Source of the DNA: an uncultured Flavobacteriaceae bacterium
GTDB lineage: Bacteria > Bacteroidota > Bacteroidia > Flavobacteriales > Flavobacteriaceae
Direction: 5' to 3'
Length of the DNA stretch: 64,000 bases
Assembly (NCBI GenBank): GCA_947494695.1
Contig: CANLWB010000004.1
Coordinates: forward strand, 413,086 to 477,085
The notes beneath the pieces were generated by a model. That model saw only the letters and a list, made by a program, of their open reading frames with translations. It made no database searches and had not been told where the DNA came from. A program made the translations under genes and the position numbers. Of this stretch, positions 1-9,126 are shown piece after piece. Each line of letters begins with the position of its first letter. Positions within the stretch are counted from its first letter, which is position 1.

Positions 1-582
1 AATACTATTGAAACCGAAATTTTAATCGGAGAATCCAGAGCCTATGGATTGGAGTTTTTACTGCGAAAAAACAAAGGTAAATTTACGGGTTGGTTAGCCT
101 ATACACTTTCTAAAGCAGAGCAACGTACACCAGGAGGAAGGGCAGGAGGCCTTGGTATTAATAATGGAGCATGGTACAGTACGGCTTACGACAGAACGCA
201 CGATATATCATTCACAGGAAGTTATAAACTTAATGATAAATGGCGCTTTAATACCAATTTTGCTTTTCAAACTGGGCGCCCTGTAACCTATCCTAACGGA
301 CAATTTCAGTATAACGAGTTATCCATTCCTACATTTTCCAAGCGAAACACAAGTAGATTACCAGCCTATCACAGATTGGACCTCTCTGCCACGCTTATAC
401 CCAGGAAAAACAAAGATCGAAAGTGGCAAGGTGAATGGGTATTTGGTATTTATAATGCATACAATCGTAAAAACGCTGCATCTATTACATTTGGGCAAAA
501 TGTCGATACAGCTGTTAATGAGGCCACTCGTACTGCCATTTTTGGTGTTATTCCTTCAATTTCTTACAACTTTAAATTTTAA
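1..582 (+). CDS. TonB-dependent receptor, C-terminal fragment
   Basis: The frame is open from the first base, so this is the 3' end of a gene that begins outside the window; about 193 residues are visible. It carries the alternating aromatic pattern of outer-membrane beta strands (for example YDRTHDISFTGSYKL, then NTNFAFQTGRPVTYPNG) and ends in the aromatic terminal strand SISYNFKF, as TonB-dependent receptor barrels do. The next gene, 4 bases downstream, encodes a DUF4249 lipoprotein. That pairing is common in Bacteroidetes, where the receptor takes up a ligand across the outer membrane and the lipoprotein is a surface or periplasmic partner. The substrate cannot be judged because the plug domain is not in the window. 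Confidence 0.85.
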   Translation, partial: NTIETEILIGESRAYGLEFLLRKNKGKFTGWLAYTLSKAEQRTPGGRAGGLGINNGAWYSTAYDRTHDISFTGSYKLNDKWRFNTNFAFQTGRPVTYPNGQFQYNELSIPTFSKRNTSRLPAYHRLDLSATLIPRKNKDRKWQGEWVFGIYNAYNRKNAASITFGQNVDTAVNEATRTAIFGVIPSISYNFKF

Positions 583-586
583 AATA

Positions 587-1414
587 ATGAACAGAACATA
601 TAAACATATAGCCTTAGTTTTAATATTGATTGGTTTTCTTAACTCATGCACAGACCCGGTGAAAGTAAGTGTGCCCGATGGTGGTTCCAGATTAGTGGTA
701 GAGGCTTCCATTAATTGGGAAAAAGGTACTTCGGGACAAACACAAACTATCAAGTTAAGTGAGTCTACGACTTATTTTGATAGCAACCTGAATGTAAACG
801 TAACTGGGGCTTCAGTAATTGTTACCAAGGAAGATGATGGCTCGCAATTTGTATTCGAAGACCAAAACAATGGTGATTATATTGTAAACGATTTTGTGCC
901 TGAAATTGACCAATCTTATTCATTAGAAATCCAATATAATGGTCAAACCTATACGGCTACAGAAACTTTAATGCCTGTTACAGAGATTAATGGTATAGAA
1001 CAAACAATAGAAGGAGGTGGTGAAGATGAAGAAATACAGCTTAAGGTGTTTTTTGACGATCCGGCAGGTGTTAATAATTATTATTTAGGTGAATTTAGCT
1101 CATCGGTAAATCCATTACTCACTTTAGGAGCTTTAAGTGACCAATTTACCGATGGTAACGAAAATTTTATTGAATATGATAATGAAAAGTTAGTAGCTGA
1201 AGCTGTAGTAGATATTAGTATTTATGGTATTTCAGAGAGGTTTTATAACTATATTAACATTTTAATAGAACAGTCTGGAGTTAATAATTCACCTTTCCAA
1301 ACCACACCAGTACAGCTAAAAGGGAATTGTATTAATATCAATAATCCTGATGAAGAAGTACTGGGTTACTTTAGGCTTGGTCAAGTAGTAAAAACAGATT
1401 ATACCATAAATTAA
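587..1414 (+). CDS. DUF4249 family lipoprotein, partner of a TonB-dependent receptor
   Basis: 275 residues. I place the start at the ATG at 587, 4 bases after the receptor stop, because it begins a clean lipoprotein signal (MNRTYKHIALVLILIGFLNSC); the same frame is open further upstream but would give a nonsensical N-terminus inside the receptor gene. After the lipidated Cys, the pattern RLVVEASI, QTIKLSES, VTGASVIVT and GQTYTATETLMP is typical of DUF4249. These proteins are beta-rich and are almost always encoded beside a TonB-dependent receptor; their molecular role is not established. A strong hairpin terminator follows about 70 bases downstream. Confidence 0.85.
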   Translation: MNRTYKHIALVLILIGFLNSCTDPVKVSVPDGGSRLVVEASINWEKGTSGQTQTIKLSESTTYFDSNLNVNVTGASVIVTKEDDGSQFVFEDQNNGDYIVNDFVPEIDQSYSLEIQYNGQTYTATETLMPVTEINGIEQTIEGGGEDEEIQLKVFFDDPAGVNNYYLGEFSSSVNPLLTLGALSDQFTDGNENFIEYDNEKLVAEAVVDISIYGISERFYNYINILIEQSGVNNSPFQTTPVQLKGNCININNPDEEVLGYFRLGQVVKTDYTIN

Positions 1415-1480
1415 AATGCTAATGAACATGTTTTGTGCTTAGTGAGATACGACCTTTAAATTAACATTTCAAATTGAATA

Positions 1481-1515
1481 AAAACCTTTAGAACTTCACT
1501 TCTAAAGGTTTTTTT
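1481..1515 (+). terminator. Rho-independent terminator after the DUF4249 gene
   Basis: A perfect 12-bp stem (1482-1493 with 1500-1511), a 6-base loop CTTCAC and a T run reaching 1515. It closes the receptor/DUF4249 transcription unit. Confidence 0.85.
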
Positions 1516-2291
1516 CTGAGCTGAGATGCTTTTTTAGCGTTATTCTGTGGATTAAGATAACCCATCCAATATTATTTTACGGTATTAAAGACCTAAGCAT
1601 CTTATATTAGTTAGTTTATAAACTCGTTTTTTTATCCAACTTTTTCTCGGTAGTTATAAGCAATATTAAACGCCAAACACGCAACGAGCAAGAATAGTTT
1701 TTTATGTTTTAGACGTATATTTTGCTATTTAATGAGAAAATTTTGAGGATAATTAAAAATAAGTGTTTTTGTAATTTGTTGAAAATCAATTAATTGATTG
1801 TTTTTATTTATTTTTTGTAAGACGTTACTTTGTTTTTACATATATTTTTTTTAAAATTTGTAGATAATTCGGACAATCAACACACTCTAACTTCATAGTT
1901 GATTATCCTTGTTATGTAGTCTCTGGGGGTTCATGTTTTTATATGTGAGATTTACTGAAAGAAAACTGTAGTAATAACTGGTTTTCAAAACATGATATTG
2001 TTTCGATCATATTTATTCTAATGAGATTTTTTGATTTTCAGGAAGTGAGATAACTAGTTTTTCGACCTCCAAAGTAGATGTTTTGTTCCTCAAAGCAACC
2101 ATGAATGTTCTATTTTAAGAGAAAGATTTTTTTGATATTTTTTTTAAGCAGAGCAGCATAGATGTGTCTTGCAAACGCACAAAATTTAAATTTAAACGAA
2201 TTTGGTAGAAGATTCGATCGAGTTTATGACGTGTTGTGTCGTTATTCCTACCAAACCTATTAACGAGTAGAATATTAATTAAATACAATCG
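1516..2291. other. AT-rich intergenic region before the tubulin/actin operon
   Basis: About 780 bases with no convincing gene. The longest reading frame I noticed is a 33-codon ORF at 2162-2263 (+) without a recognisable domain or ribosome-binding site. The promoter of the operon starting at 2292 should lie here, but I could not single out a -33/-7 pair with confidence. Confidence 0.5.
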
Positions 2292-3602
2292 ATGAAACTT
2301 TCTATTTTTAATATCACATCATATTTTAGCATAAGCATTGTGTTCTTCGTGGCTTTTTCCGGTTGTAGTAGTGATAAAAATGCGTATAGATTTTCCATAA
2401 AACAAGAGGCGGAAGTTGATACATTACATTTAAAAACTATTAATATTTTTTTAGAGACATCAGTCAGTATGAAAGGCTATGTAAACTCTAACGTGTACGG
2501 AAATTATCCTTTAAAAGATGTTTTACCTTTCATGGTAACAGATTTGAATACTACTTTTAATCTAAAAAGTAATCTATATACGATTTCAGACAAACAACGA
2601 AAAGTTACGTATTCCAATACCATATTCTTCAATAAATTGAGAAGTGGAAGTTTGTTTAACGGGAAATCATCGAAATTGCAAAACATCTTCACAGATATTA
2701 TTGATGAAACGGCCTCCGAAACGGTTAGTATTCTAATTACCGATTGTATTCCTGATTTAGGTAATGTAAACACAATGACAGAAGGCTCAAAAATAACCAG
2801 CCATATTTATAATAGCATAGCAGGGAAAAAGTCATTGGGAGTGGCTGTTTTTAAGTATGATAGTGATTTTAATGGGACGCACTATTTTAATCGGTTAAAT
2901 AATAAAGGAGCTCCTATTACTAAACGTCCTTTCTATAATAAAATACTAGAAAACAGACCCTTTTATGTTTGGTTTTTTGGAGATAAAATACTGGTTAGAA
3001 AAATATTATCAAAGAATGTTTTAAAAGAATACAATGCGAGTCAAGGTTATAATCTTTCTGGAAGCCTTGTGAATGCTGGGTTGCTAGATAAACCGAAGTC
3101 TGGAAAAATTTCGGTTAACTCTAAAACTAACAGAATTATAATTAAAAGTGTAGAACAGAAAAAAACAGCAATGTTTACTTTAGGAATGGACTTAAGTAAT
3201 ATGTCTTACCTTCAAAAAGAACAGTTTTTAGACACTCTTAATTATGAGGTATATCCAAGTTATATGAATAACGGTATAGGCTTTAAAGTAAAGGATAAAA
3301 AAACATTGCTTTCAGAAAAAATAAAAGATAAATCTGCTATAGAAAACACGTCTTATACCCACTTTATTCAACCCACTTTATATGAGTTTGATTTAGAGGC
3401 TGAAACAGTCAGTATTAATATTCATAATAGGGAGTTGAGATGGGTGTCATCCTCAAACATTACTGATGATGTAGATGTTTCAGAAGCAGAATTAGAACAT
3501 AAAACTTTTGGTTTTAGTTTCATTACGGATGCATTTAAAAAAGCATTTCCTGAAAAGTCACCAAAATTACAGATCATACTAAAGAAACAACAACGTAAAT
3601 AA
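2292..3602 (+). CDS. vWA-like lipoprotein, first gene of the tubulin/actin operon
   Basis: 436 residues. The N-terminus is a lipoprotein signal with Cys25 (FSGCSSD), so the protein is probably anchored facing the periplasm. A von Willebrand A-like fold is suggested by a first strand ending INIFLETSVSMKGY (residues 51-62), where the canonical DxSxS metal site would lie, and by a later strand ILITDCIPD resembling the vWA LITDG element. The first Asp is replaced by Glu55, so the metal site is atypical. The rest, about residues 200-436, is beta-rich and unassigned. The next gene starts 1 base after the stop, and seven genes follow in one direction with minimal spacing, so it is almost certainly co-transcribed with the tubulin-like and actin-like genes. 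The vWA assignment is by motif only. Confidence 0.6.
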   Translation: MKLSIFNITSYFSISIVFFVAFSGCSSDKNAYRFSIKQEAEVDTLHLKTINIFLETSVSMKGYVNSNVYGNYPLKDVLPFMVTDLNTTFNLKSNLYTISDKQRKVTYSNTIFFNKLRSGSLFNGKSSKLQNIFTDIIDETASETVSILITDCIPDLGNVNTMTEGSKITSHIYNSIAGKKSLGVAVFKYDSDFNGTHYFNRLNNKGAPITKRPFYNKILENRPFYVWFFGDKILVRKILSKNVLKEYNASQGYNLSGSLVNAGLLDKPKSGKISVNSKTNRIIIKSVEQKKTAMFTLGMDLSNMSYLQKEQFLDTLNYEVYPSYMNNGIGFKVKDKKTLLSEKIKDKSAIENTSYTHFIQPTLYEFDLEAETVSINIHNRELRWVSSSNITDDVDVSEAELEHKTFGFSFITDAFKKAFPEKSPKLQIILKKQQRK

Positions 3603-3603
3603 T

Positions 3604-3990
3604 ATGGAAAATTTTTATTTTTTATTCGAAGACTTAGATAATTGGGATGTTTGGGATGAGAAAGGCTATTTAATTGGCTTTATCATTTTATTGGTTACTT
3701 CCCTCGTTATTACAGCAGTTTACTATTTGTATTTGGGAAGAAAGAGCATGCGATTCTCCACAGTAGGGAAATGGTTCTTGTTTAGTGTTGTAAACTTTAT
3801 ATTAGTTTTTGTGATCACATTGATCATTGAGGGGCTCACTATCTTTGAGCTTTCCTTTGGTAGTTTTTATTTCGAAATATGGCTGTTTGCTATTATTAAT
3901 TCTTTTTACGCTTTTGTCTTTTATATACTATTGTCTCTGATTTTTAAGCGTTTATCTGTTTTTTCAAAATTTATCCCTGTAAAATTTTAA
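3604..3990 (+). CDS. Small polytopic membrane protein
   Basis: 128 residues with three clear hydrophobic helices (about residues 22-45, 57-82 and 95-120) and short loops. I recognise no family. It starts 1 base after the vWA-like lipoprotein gene and stops 3 bases before the tubulin-like gene, so it belongs to the same operon. A likely role is a membrane anchor or subunit of the complex formed by its neighbours, but that is inferred from position only. Confidence 0.6.
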   Translation: MENFYFLFEDLDNWDVWDEKGYLIGFIILLVTSLVITAVYYLYLGRKSMRFSTVGKWFLFSVVNFILVFVITLIIEGLTIFELSFGSFYFEIWLFAIINSFYAFVFYILLSLIFKRLSVFSKFIPVKF

Positions 3991-3993
3991 GTT

Positions 3994-5529
3994 ATGTCAA
4001 AGCCTAAATTATACTTATTTGCTATTGGCGGTACCGGTTCAAGAGTACTGCGTTCTCTAACCATATTATTAGCGTCTGGAATAAAAACAAATACCGAAAA
4101 AATAATCCCAATGATTATTGATACAGATATTAATAATGGGGATGTTGAAAAATGTAGAAATATCATTAAAAATTATAATGACATTCATAATGCCATCTAT
4201 AATGGTGTGAGAGAAGAAGAGAGCCAAGGTGAGTTCTTTAGAACTAAAATAATGCCCCCAAAAGAGCTTAATGTGAGTGGATCTGACTATGGTACGCTTA
4301 AAGAAATGGTAGGGTACAATTCTTTAGATGCAAAAGGGTTTGAAAAAACCAGAGCCTTTTTCGATTTGCTATACAGTAATAAAAATAAAGATATGCCTCT
4401 GGAAAAAGGGTTTTTAGGAAATCCCAATGTTGGAAGTGTTGTTTTAAAAAATGTTGTTGAGTCTAATGCCTTTAGAGAATTTACACAGGATTTTAGTCAA
4501 AACGATAGAATATTTGTTATTAGTTCCATTTTCGGAGGAACTGGTGCCGCTGGGTTTCCATTATTAATGAATGTGTTTAGAGACGAAAATAGTGGACTAA
4601 ACAATGGGAATTACATAAATAATGCAATTATTGGTGGTGTTTCAGTATTACCATATTTTCAAGTAGATGTCGATAAATTCAATGCGGGAGAGAGTGCTAT
4701 AAACTCAGGCACATTTATTACAAAAACTAAAGCCGCCTTAGCATATTACAATCGCAATCTAAAACATTTGGTAAATACTATGTATTATGCTGGTGATACG
4801 AGACAAAGTAATTATGAGAATTTTGAAGGAGGCATAGAGCAAAAAAACCCTTCAAATTTTATAGAGCTTACTGCGGCATCGTCCATTTTAGATTTTCTCG
4901 ATTATGATGTCAATGCCAATACGAAAGAAGATTTGCAGATTTCTTCGAAATTTTTCGAGTATGGTATTACTACAGATATTGGCGTGGTTGATTTAAGCCA
5001 TATTAAAAAAGACAACCTTAGTGAACAACTACTTCATTTCCATTACTATAATGTATACGTGTCAAATTATATGAAAGATGCACTTACTGATGAAAAGTTG
5101 GCCTGGAGAAATGAGCTAAAACTCTCAAGTAATTATCATAATCAAAATTTTTTCAAGGAGCTTGAAAAGTTTGCTACCGTTCATTATTACCGTTGGTTGT
5201 TGGAAGCATCTTTAGACCAGCATGACAGAAAGTTTCTTCCTTTCGATAATTCAATAATTGTTAATAGGGAAGAGATCCTAAAAGATGTATCTGATATGAT
5301 GCCTGTGAAAGTTGCAGTAGACGATAAGAAGCTATTTACTCTTGTTACTGGTATTCCTGCCAAGAATAGTAGTAATTTTTTCAAAAAGGACTATATCAAA
5401 TATGATGAAGAATTTTCGAAAATAGCTCAAAAAATTCTGGAACTGCATTATGGAAATACAGAACGAAATGTTCATACATTACTAAATCAGGGAATTAAAA
5501 ATATTATTGCCGAAAGGTATGTGCTATAG
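3994..5529 (+). CDS. Tubulin/FtsZ-superfamily protein (Tubulin_2-like)
   Basis: 511 residues. The N-terminus is a Rossmann-like strand and glycine loop (LYLFAIGGTGSRVLRSL, with G12-G13-T14-G15), followed by a predicted strand with an Asp pair (PMIIDTDINNGD). The tubulin signature GGTG[SA][AG]G appears as FGGTGAAG at residues 180-187, at the end of a hydrophobic strand, as expected for the GTP-phosphate loop. This matches the bacterial tubulin-like family (Pfam Tubulin_2), not cell-division FtsZ, which is shorter and has a different C-terminus. Members are thought to bind GTP and possibly polymerise; neither can be shown here. It sits between a membrane protein and an actin-like ATPase in a seven-gene operon, pointing to a dedicated cytoskeletal or membrane-remodelling role. 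Confidence 0.8.
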   Translation: MSKPKLYLFAIGGTGSRVLRSLTILLASGIKTNTEKIIPMIIDTDINNGDVEKCRNIIKNYNDIHNAIYNGVREEESQGEFFRTKIMPPKELNVSGSDYGTLKEMVGYNSLDAKGFEKTRAFFDLLYSNKNKDMPLEKGFLGNPNVGSVVLKNVVESNAFREFTQDFSQNDRIFVISSIFGGTGAAGFPLLMNVFRDENSGLNNGNYINNAIIGGVSVLPYFQVDVDKFNAGESAINSGTFITKTKAALAYYNRNLKHLVNTMYYAGDTRQSNYENFEGGIEQKNPSNFIELTAASSILDFLDYDVNANTKEDLQISSKFFEYGITTDIGVVDLSHIKKDNLSEQLLHFHYYNVYVSNYMKDALTDEKLAWRNELKLSSNYHNQNFFKELEKFATVHYYRWLLEASLDQHDRKFLPFDNSIIVNREEILKDVSDMMPVKVAVDDKKLFTLVTGIPAKNSSNFFKKDYIKYDEEFSKIAQKILELHYGNTERNVHTLLNQGIKNIIAERYVL

Positions 5530-5562
5530 CTTGTAAAATTAACCGAATAAATCACCGTTATT

Positions 5563-8500
5563 ATGCCATATAAATTAAGTTTAATTCGTGAGCAACAAAT
5601 TAATAATCAAGGATGGAATTCTTACGATGGTAATCCATACAATGCCAATACCATAGGAGATATTACTGATAATATTGGCAAGATGGAAGTTCCTGTTACC
5701 TCTATTCCTTCTCCTTTTGCCCAAATGCACCTATTTGAAACATCTTTTGAGTTCATAAATAAGTCTTTTGAAGAGTCTAAGGGAGATAAGGCGATATTAG
5801 AAGGTAAAACAACTTATCATAAAAACGTCTCTTACTGTCTCGATGTTTTTGAAATGCTATTTCGATTTGAAACACTCAAATTGAAAGATCGTATTTCGGT
5901 CAAAACATGGCATGTTGATGAGTTGAAAGAAATCGCTAAAGATTATAATTCAGGAATAAAAACTTTTGCAGAAACATTAGAGATTTTTATTGGCAATTAT
6001 AATAATGATTCCCGTTTTAAAAATCAGGGGATATTAAATGCTTTTAATGACTTCACGCTAATTTATCTCGATAATGTCATTATTGCGGGGACCTCACCGT
6101 ATACAGGCTTTTTTACGGTAGGAGAAGATTTGCCACAAACAGTTGCCAATGAAGATAACAGAGCATTTTTTTCGAATTATTTACCGCTTTACTTAAGAAA
6201 AGGAGATTTTCAAAAATATATGAATGTCCTTTTTTATAAAGAACCAAATTTAGTGGAGTCGTTCAAAGAAGTATACGCTTACATTCAGCATAATAATAAG
6301 GTTTCAGAACGTTCAGGTTTAAAAGACTTTACTAAAAAACTATCTACAATTGATGACAATGAACTTATGAAAGGATACACCATCCTGGAAGTTAGCAATA
6401 AAGAGGTAACCTTTTTAAACGGGAAAGTGCCTTATCTATGCGAAGCGTATAGTAAGGAAGACGATGAAGTGGTAGCAAAGAGTAGTGATTATGTTATTAT
6501 TACTTCTAAACAATTGAAGCGCCCGCCTTTAGCATTATCATCAACGGGAGCAAAACCCAGATGGAATTATCTCGATGGGAATTCTTTTCCTCAAGAAGCG
6601 AAAACGACATCGTCCGTAGCTATTGGAAAGCGAAAGTTACCACAATCTGTTATTGAATATCCTTGGATACATAGAAATGACTTGTTGTCTAAACATTTAA
6701 TTGAGCTCGAATATCAAGTAAATACATCCAAATTCTGGTTACCTACCGGAGAAGTTAAAAACATTGTACTACCCATAACATCAACTTATTTTGATTATTT
6801 CACCATAGAAGATTTGAAAAAGCAAATTACTGTTGAGAAGTTGAAATTGGGGGCTATAGTAGTGAAATTAGAAATACCAATTAAAGGTGATAACAAAAGG
6901 GCAACTATGAAGTTTGAACGTACCTACGATAAGGTAGTGCCAGAGACAATTGATAATGATGATATGGGAGCTATTGTTAAATCGACATTGGCATTTGGTT
7001 TATATCCGTTTTTCAAGGTGTCTGACCCCGTGTTTAATGATCGGTATAAAGCACTGTCATACCATATGAAAGGAGAAGAGGTAAACTATCAGTTTTTGAG
7101 AGAACTTTACACTGAACCAGCGACGACAAAGCTTCAATCTTCAGAAATATCAAGGACGCGCAAAGATGAAAATTACCCAAGCGTTTCAAATTATATAGAT
7201 GTTTCCTCAATTCACTATAACGATACGGGAGAACTTGTCTATGATTTAGATAAAGATGTGTCTTTCGATATTGTGTCTCTAGCAGTTACTAATTTAGATA
7301 AAAATGTCTCTTTACATGGGACTTTGGTGCCATTGATGGGAGAGCCCATACCATTGTCTGACAAGTCATCTTCAATTGCTTTTGATATTGGAACGAGTAA
7401 TAGTTTTGTAGCCTTTAAAACGGTTAATACGGTAGAAAACCTTTCAACTTATAAAGGAAAAGGAGGGACCATAAGTCCGAATTTTGTATTGCTAAACGAA
7501 GTTTCAGATAGTGGAGAACATTATAAGAAGTATGATTTAAATCAGATTAAACCCATTTATGGAGCTGTGCAAGATGCCGAGTTCTTGCCTAGTATAATAG
7601 GAGAAGAATCTCAGTTTAAGTTTCCAATTCGTTCAATAATAAATATAGATAATGATGCTAAACCAGAACAGCCGGGAAATATAAACATTCTTTCTAACGC
7701 TAATATTCCATTCGGATTTGGGCATTCTGTTTTAAGATATGAGTATGACTTTGCGCATTCAAATATAAAGTGGGGAGTAACAGATAGTAATAATAATTCT
7801 GCTCAAAACAAACTAAGAGCGTTTATAGAGCAATTGGCTTGGATGGGAAGAAACAAGTTATTAAGCGAAGGGTATTCACCCAAATCGGCTAATGTTATAT
7901 GGTTTAAGCCATTAAGTATGAGTACAAGTCAAATGACCGTGTTTAATCATATTTGGCAGGATATTTACGCCACATATTACCGTAAATCTGAGCATTACAA
8001 AAACTTAATATCTGTTACAGAGTCCTGGGCACCTTATTACAGTTATCCTAACGACTTTGGATCGGGAAAAGTGTTTATGAACCTAGATATTGGAGGGGGA
8101 ACAACAGATCTGATTGTTTTTGAAAATGAAAGACCAATACTTACAACATCTTTCCGCTTTGCAGGTAATAGTTTATTCGAATCCAGAAATAGTAATAAAC
8201 CATTCGACAATGGTTTTGTAACACGATATGAATCTGCAATGCTTAAATATTTTGGAGACGATCTAAAACAACAACAAACTATCAAATATATCAAAGATTC
8301 CAGTGGATTACAGTCTACAGATCTTTTAAGTTATTTTTTTAACTACAAAGAGTTTGGCAAAAAGTTAGCTATGGACGGCGAATTTAAGCTACTCTTTCTA
8401 ATTCATAATGCTGCAATATTCTATCACTCCTTCCAAATGCTTAAAATGATGGCATGCGAAGACTTACCAACATATGTGGGGCTAAGTGGTAACGGAGCAA

Positions 8501-9126
8501 AACTGATGGAGGTTACTAATAGCGGTATGTCTGATTTAAATAGAACAAATGGTGTTTCCAAACTGGTAAGTTTAATTTTAAAGGAAATTTTTAATCTTGA
8601 AGAATTGCATGCGGTAGAGGTTAAAATTCTTAAAAACCCAAAAGAGTCCACTGCGATTGGAGGAATAGATGGTTTAAAAAATATTAAAGATAACCGGGAA
8701 GCCGATATAGAGAATTACTACACATCTGTTGGTACCAAAACCGATTTAATTAAGAACAGTAATGCCAAAGAAAAGCAGAGTTTTAAATATGTGGATTTTC
8801 TAAAAGAAGAAGATAAAACCATTAATGACATAACAGATAATGTTGTTGGCTTTTTTGATTATTTCTTCGAAAAGCTATGGTTTGAAGCAGATTTTGTCCA
8901 GAATTTCGGAGTCGATAAAGCTTATAATACTGGTGTATTGAAAGCCTTTTTTACCGATCGCACAAAGATTAGTAATACAATACGTCAAACAGTACATCAC
9001 AAAGTGAATATTGAAAAGGAGACCCCCCTTAACGATACATTGTTTTTCGAAGCCGTTAAAGCTTACCTCTATGCGTTTTCAAAATATATCGTTACCGATA
9101 AAATTAATCAATTTAAGGGGGCATGA
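5563..9126 (+). CDS. Large protein with Hsp70/actin-type ATPase domain
   Basis: 1187 residues. The first ~600 have no family I recognise. From about 603 an actin/Hsp70/sugar-kinase nucleotide-binding fold begins: phosphate-1 loop FDIGTSNSFVAF (D608-I-G-T-S), phosphate-2 loop NLDIGGGTTDLIVF (D842-IGGGTTD) and an adenosine motif YVGLSGNGAKL (about 971-981). All three are intact, so ATP binding is likely. The last ~150 residues are helical. It lies 33 bases downstream of the tubulin-like gene and overlaps the next gene by 4 bases (ATGA). An actin-like ATPase and a tubulin-like GTPase in one transcription unit, flanked by vWA and coiled-coil membrane proteins, suggests that the two act on the same assembly. 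The large N-terminal extension could bind partners. It could also be read as an Hsp70-like chaperone. Confidence 0.75.
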   Translation: MPYKLSLIREQQINNQGWNSYDGNPYNANTIGDITDNIGKMEVPVTSIPSPFAQMHLFETSFEFINKSFEESKGDKAILEGKTTYHKNVSYCLDVFEMLFRFETLKLKDRISVKTWHVDELKEIAKDYNSGIKTFAETLEIFIGNYNNDSRFKNQGILNAFNDFTLIYLDNVIIAGTSPYTGFFTVGEDLPQTVANEDNRAFFSNYLPLYLRKGDFQKYMNVLFYKEPNLVESFKEVYAYIQHNNKVSERSGLKDFTKKLSTIDDNELMKGYTILEVSNKEVTFLNGKVPYLCEAYSKEDDEVVAKSSDYVIITSKQLKRPPLALSSTGAKPRWNYLDGNSFPQEAKTTSSVAIGKRKLPQSVIEYPWIHRNDLLSKHLIELEYQVNTSKFWLPTGEVKNIVLPITSTYFDYFTIEDLKKQITVEKLKLGAIVVKLEIPIKGDNKRATMKFERTYDKVVPETIDNDDMGAIVKSTLAFGLYPFFKVSDPVFNDRYKALSYHMKGEEVNYQFLRELYTEPATTKLQSSEISRTRKDENYPSVSNYIDVSSIHYNDTGELVYDLDKDVSFDIVSLAVTNLDKNVSLHGTLVPLMGEPIPLSDKSSSIAFDIGTSNSFVAFKTVNTVENLSTYKGKGGTISPNFVLLNEVSDSGEHYKKYDLNQIKPIYGAVQDAEFLPSIIGEESQFKFPIRSIINIDNDAKPEQPGNINILSNANIPFGFGHSVLRYEYDFAHSNIKWGVTDSNNNSAQNKLRAFIEQLAWMGRNKLLSEGYSPKSANVIWFKPLSMSTSQMTVFNHIWQDIYATYYRKSEHYKNLISVTESWAPYYSYPNDFGSGKVFMNLDIGGGTTDLIVFENERPILTTSFRFAGNSLFESRNSNKPFDNGFVTRYESAMLKYFGDDLKQQQTIKYIKDSSGLQSTDLLSYFFNYKEFGKKLAMDGEFKLLFLIHNAAIFYHSFQMLKMMACEDLPTYVGLSGNGAKLMEVTNSGMSDLNRTNGVSKLVSLILKEIFNLEELHAVEVKILKNPKESTAIGGIDGLKNIKDNREADIENYYTSVGTKTDLIKNSNAKEKQSFKYVDFLKEEDKTINDITDNVVGFFDYFFEKLWFEADFVQNFGVDKAYNTGVLKAFFTDRTKISNTIRQTVHHKVNIEKETPLNDTLFFEAVKAYLYAFSKYIVTDKINQFKGA

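Noticed and set aside
2162..2263. 33-codon frame (MCLANAQNLNLNEFG...) upstream of the tubulin/actin operon
   Set aside because: No ribosome-binding site, domain or other support; expected by chance in 780 bases.
3994..5529. Cell-division FtsZ
   Set aside because: Wrong length and context, no ftsQA/murC neighbours and no FtsZ C-terminal peptide; it fits the bacterial tubulin-like family.
5563..9126. Ordinary DnaK/Hsp70 chaperone
   Set aside because: The ATPase motifs lie in the second half of a 1187-residue protein with no substrate-binding domain in the usual place and no dnaJ or grpE neighbours.
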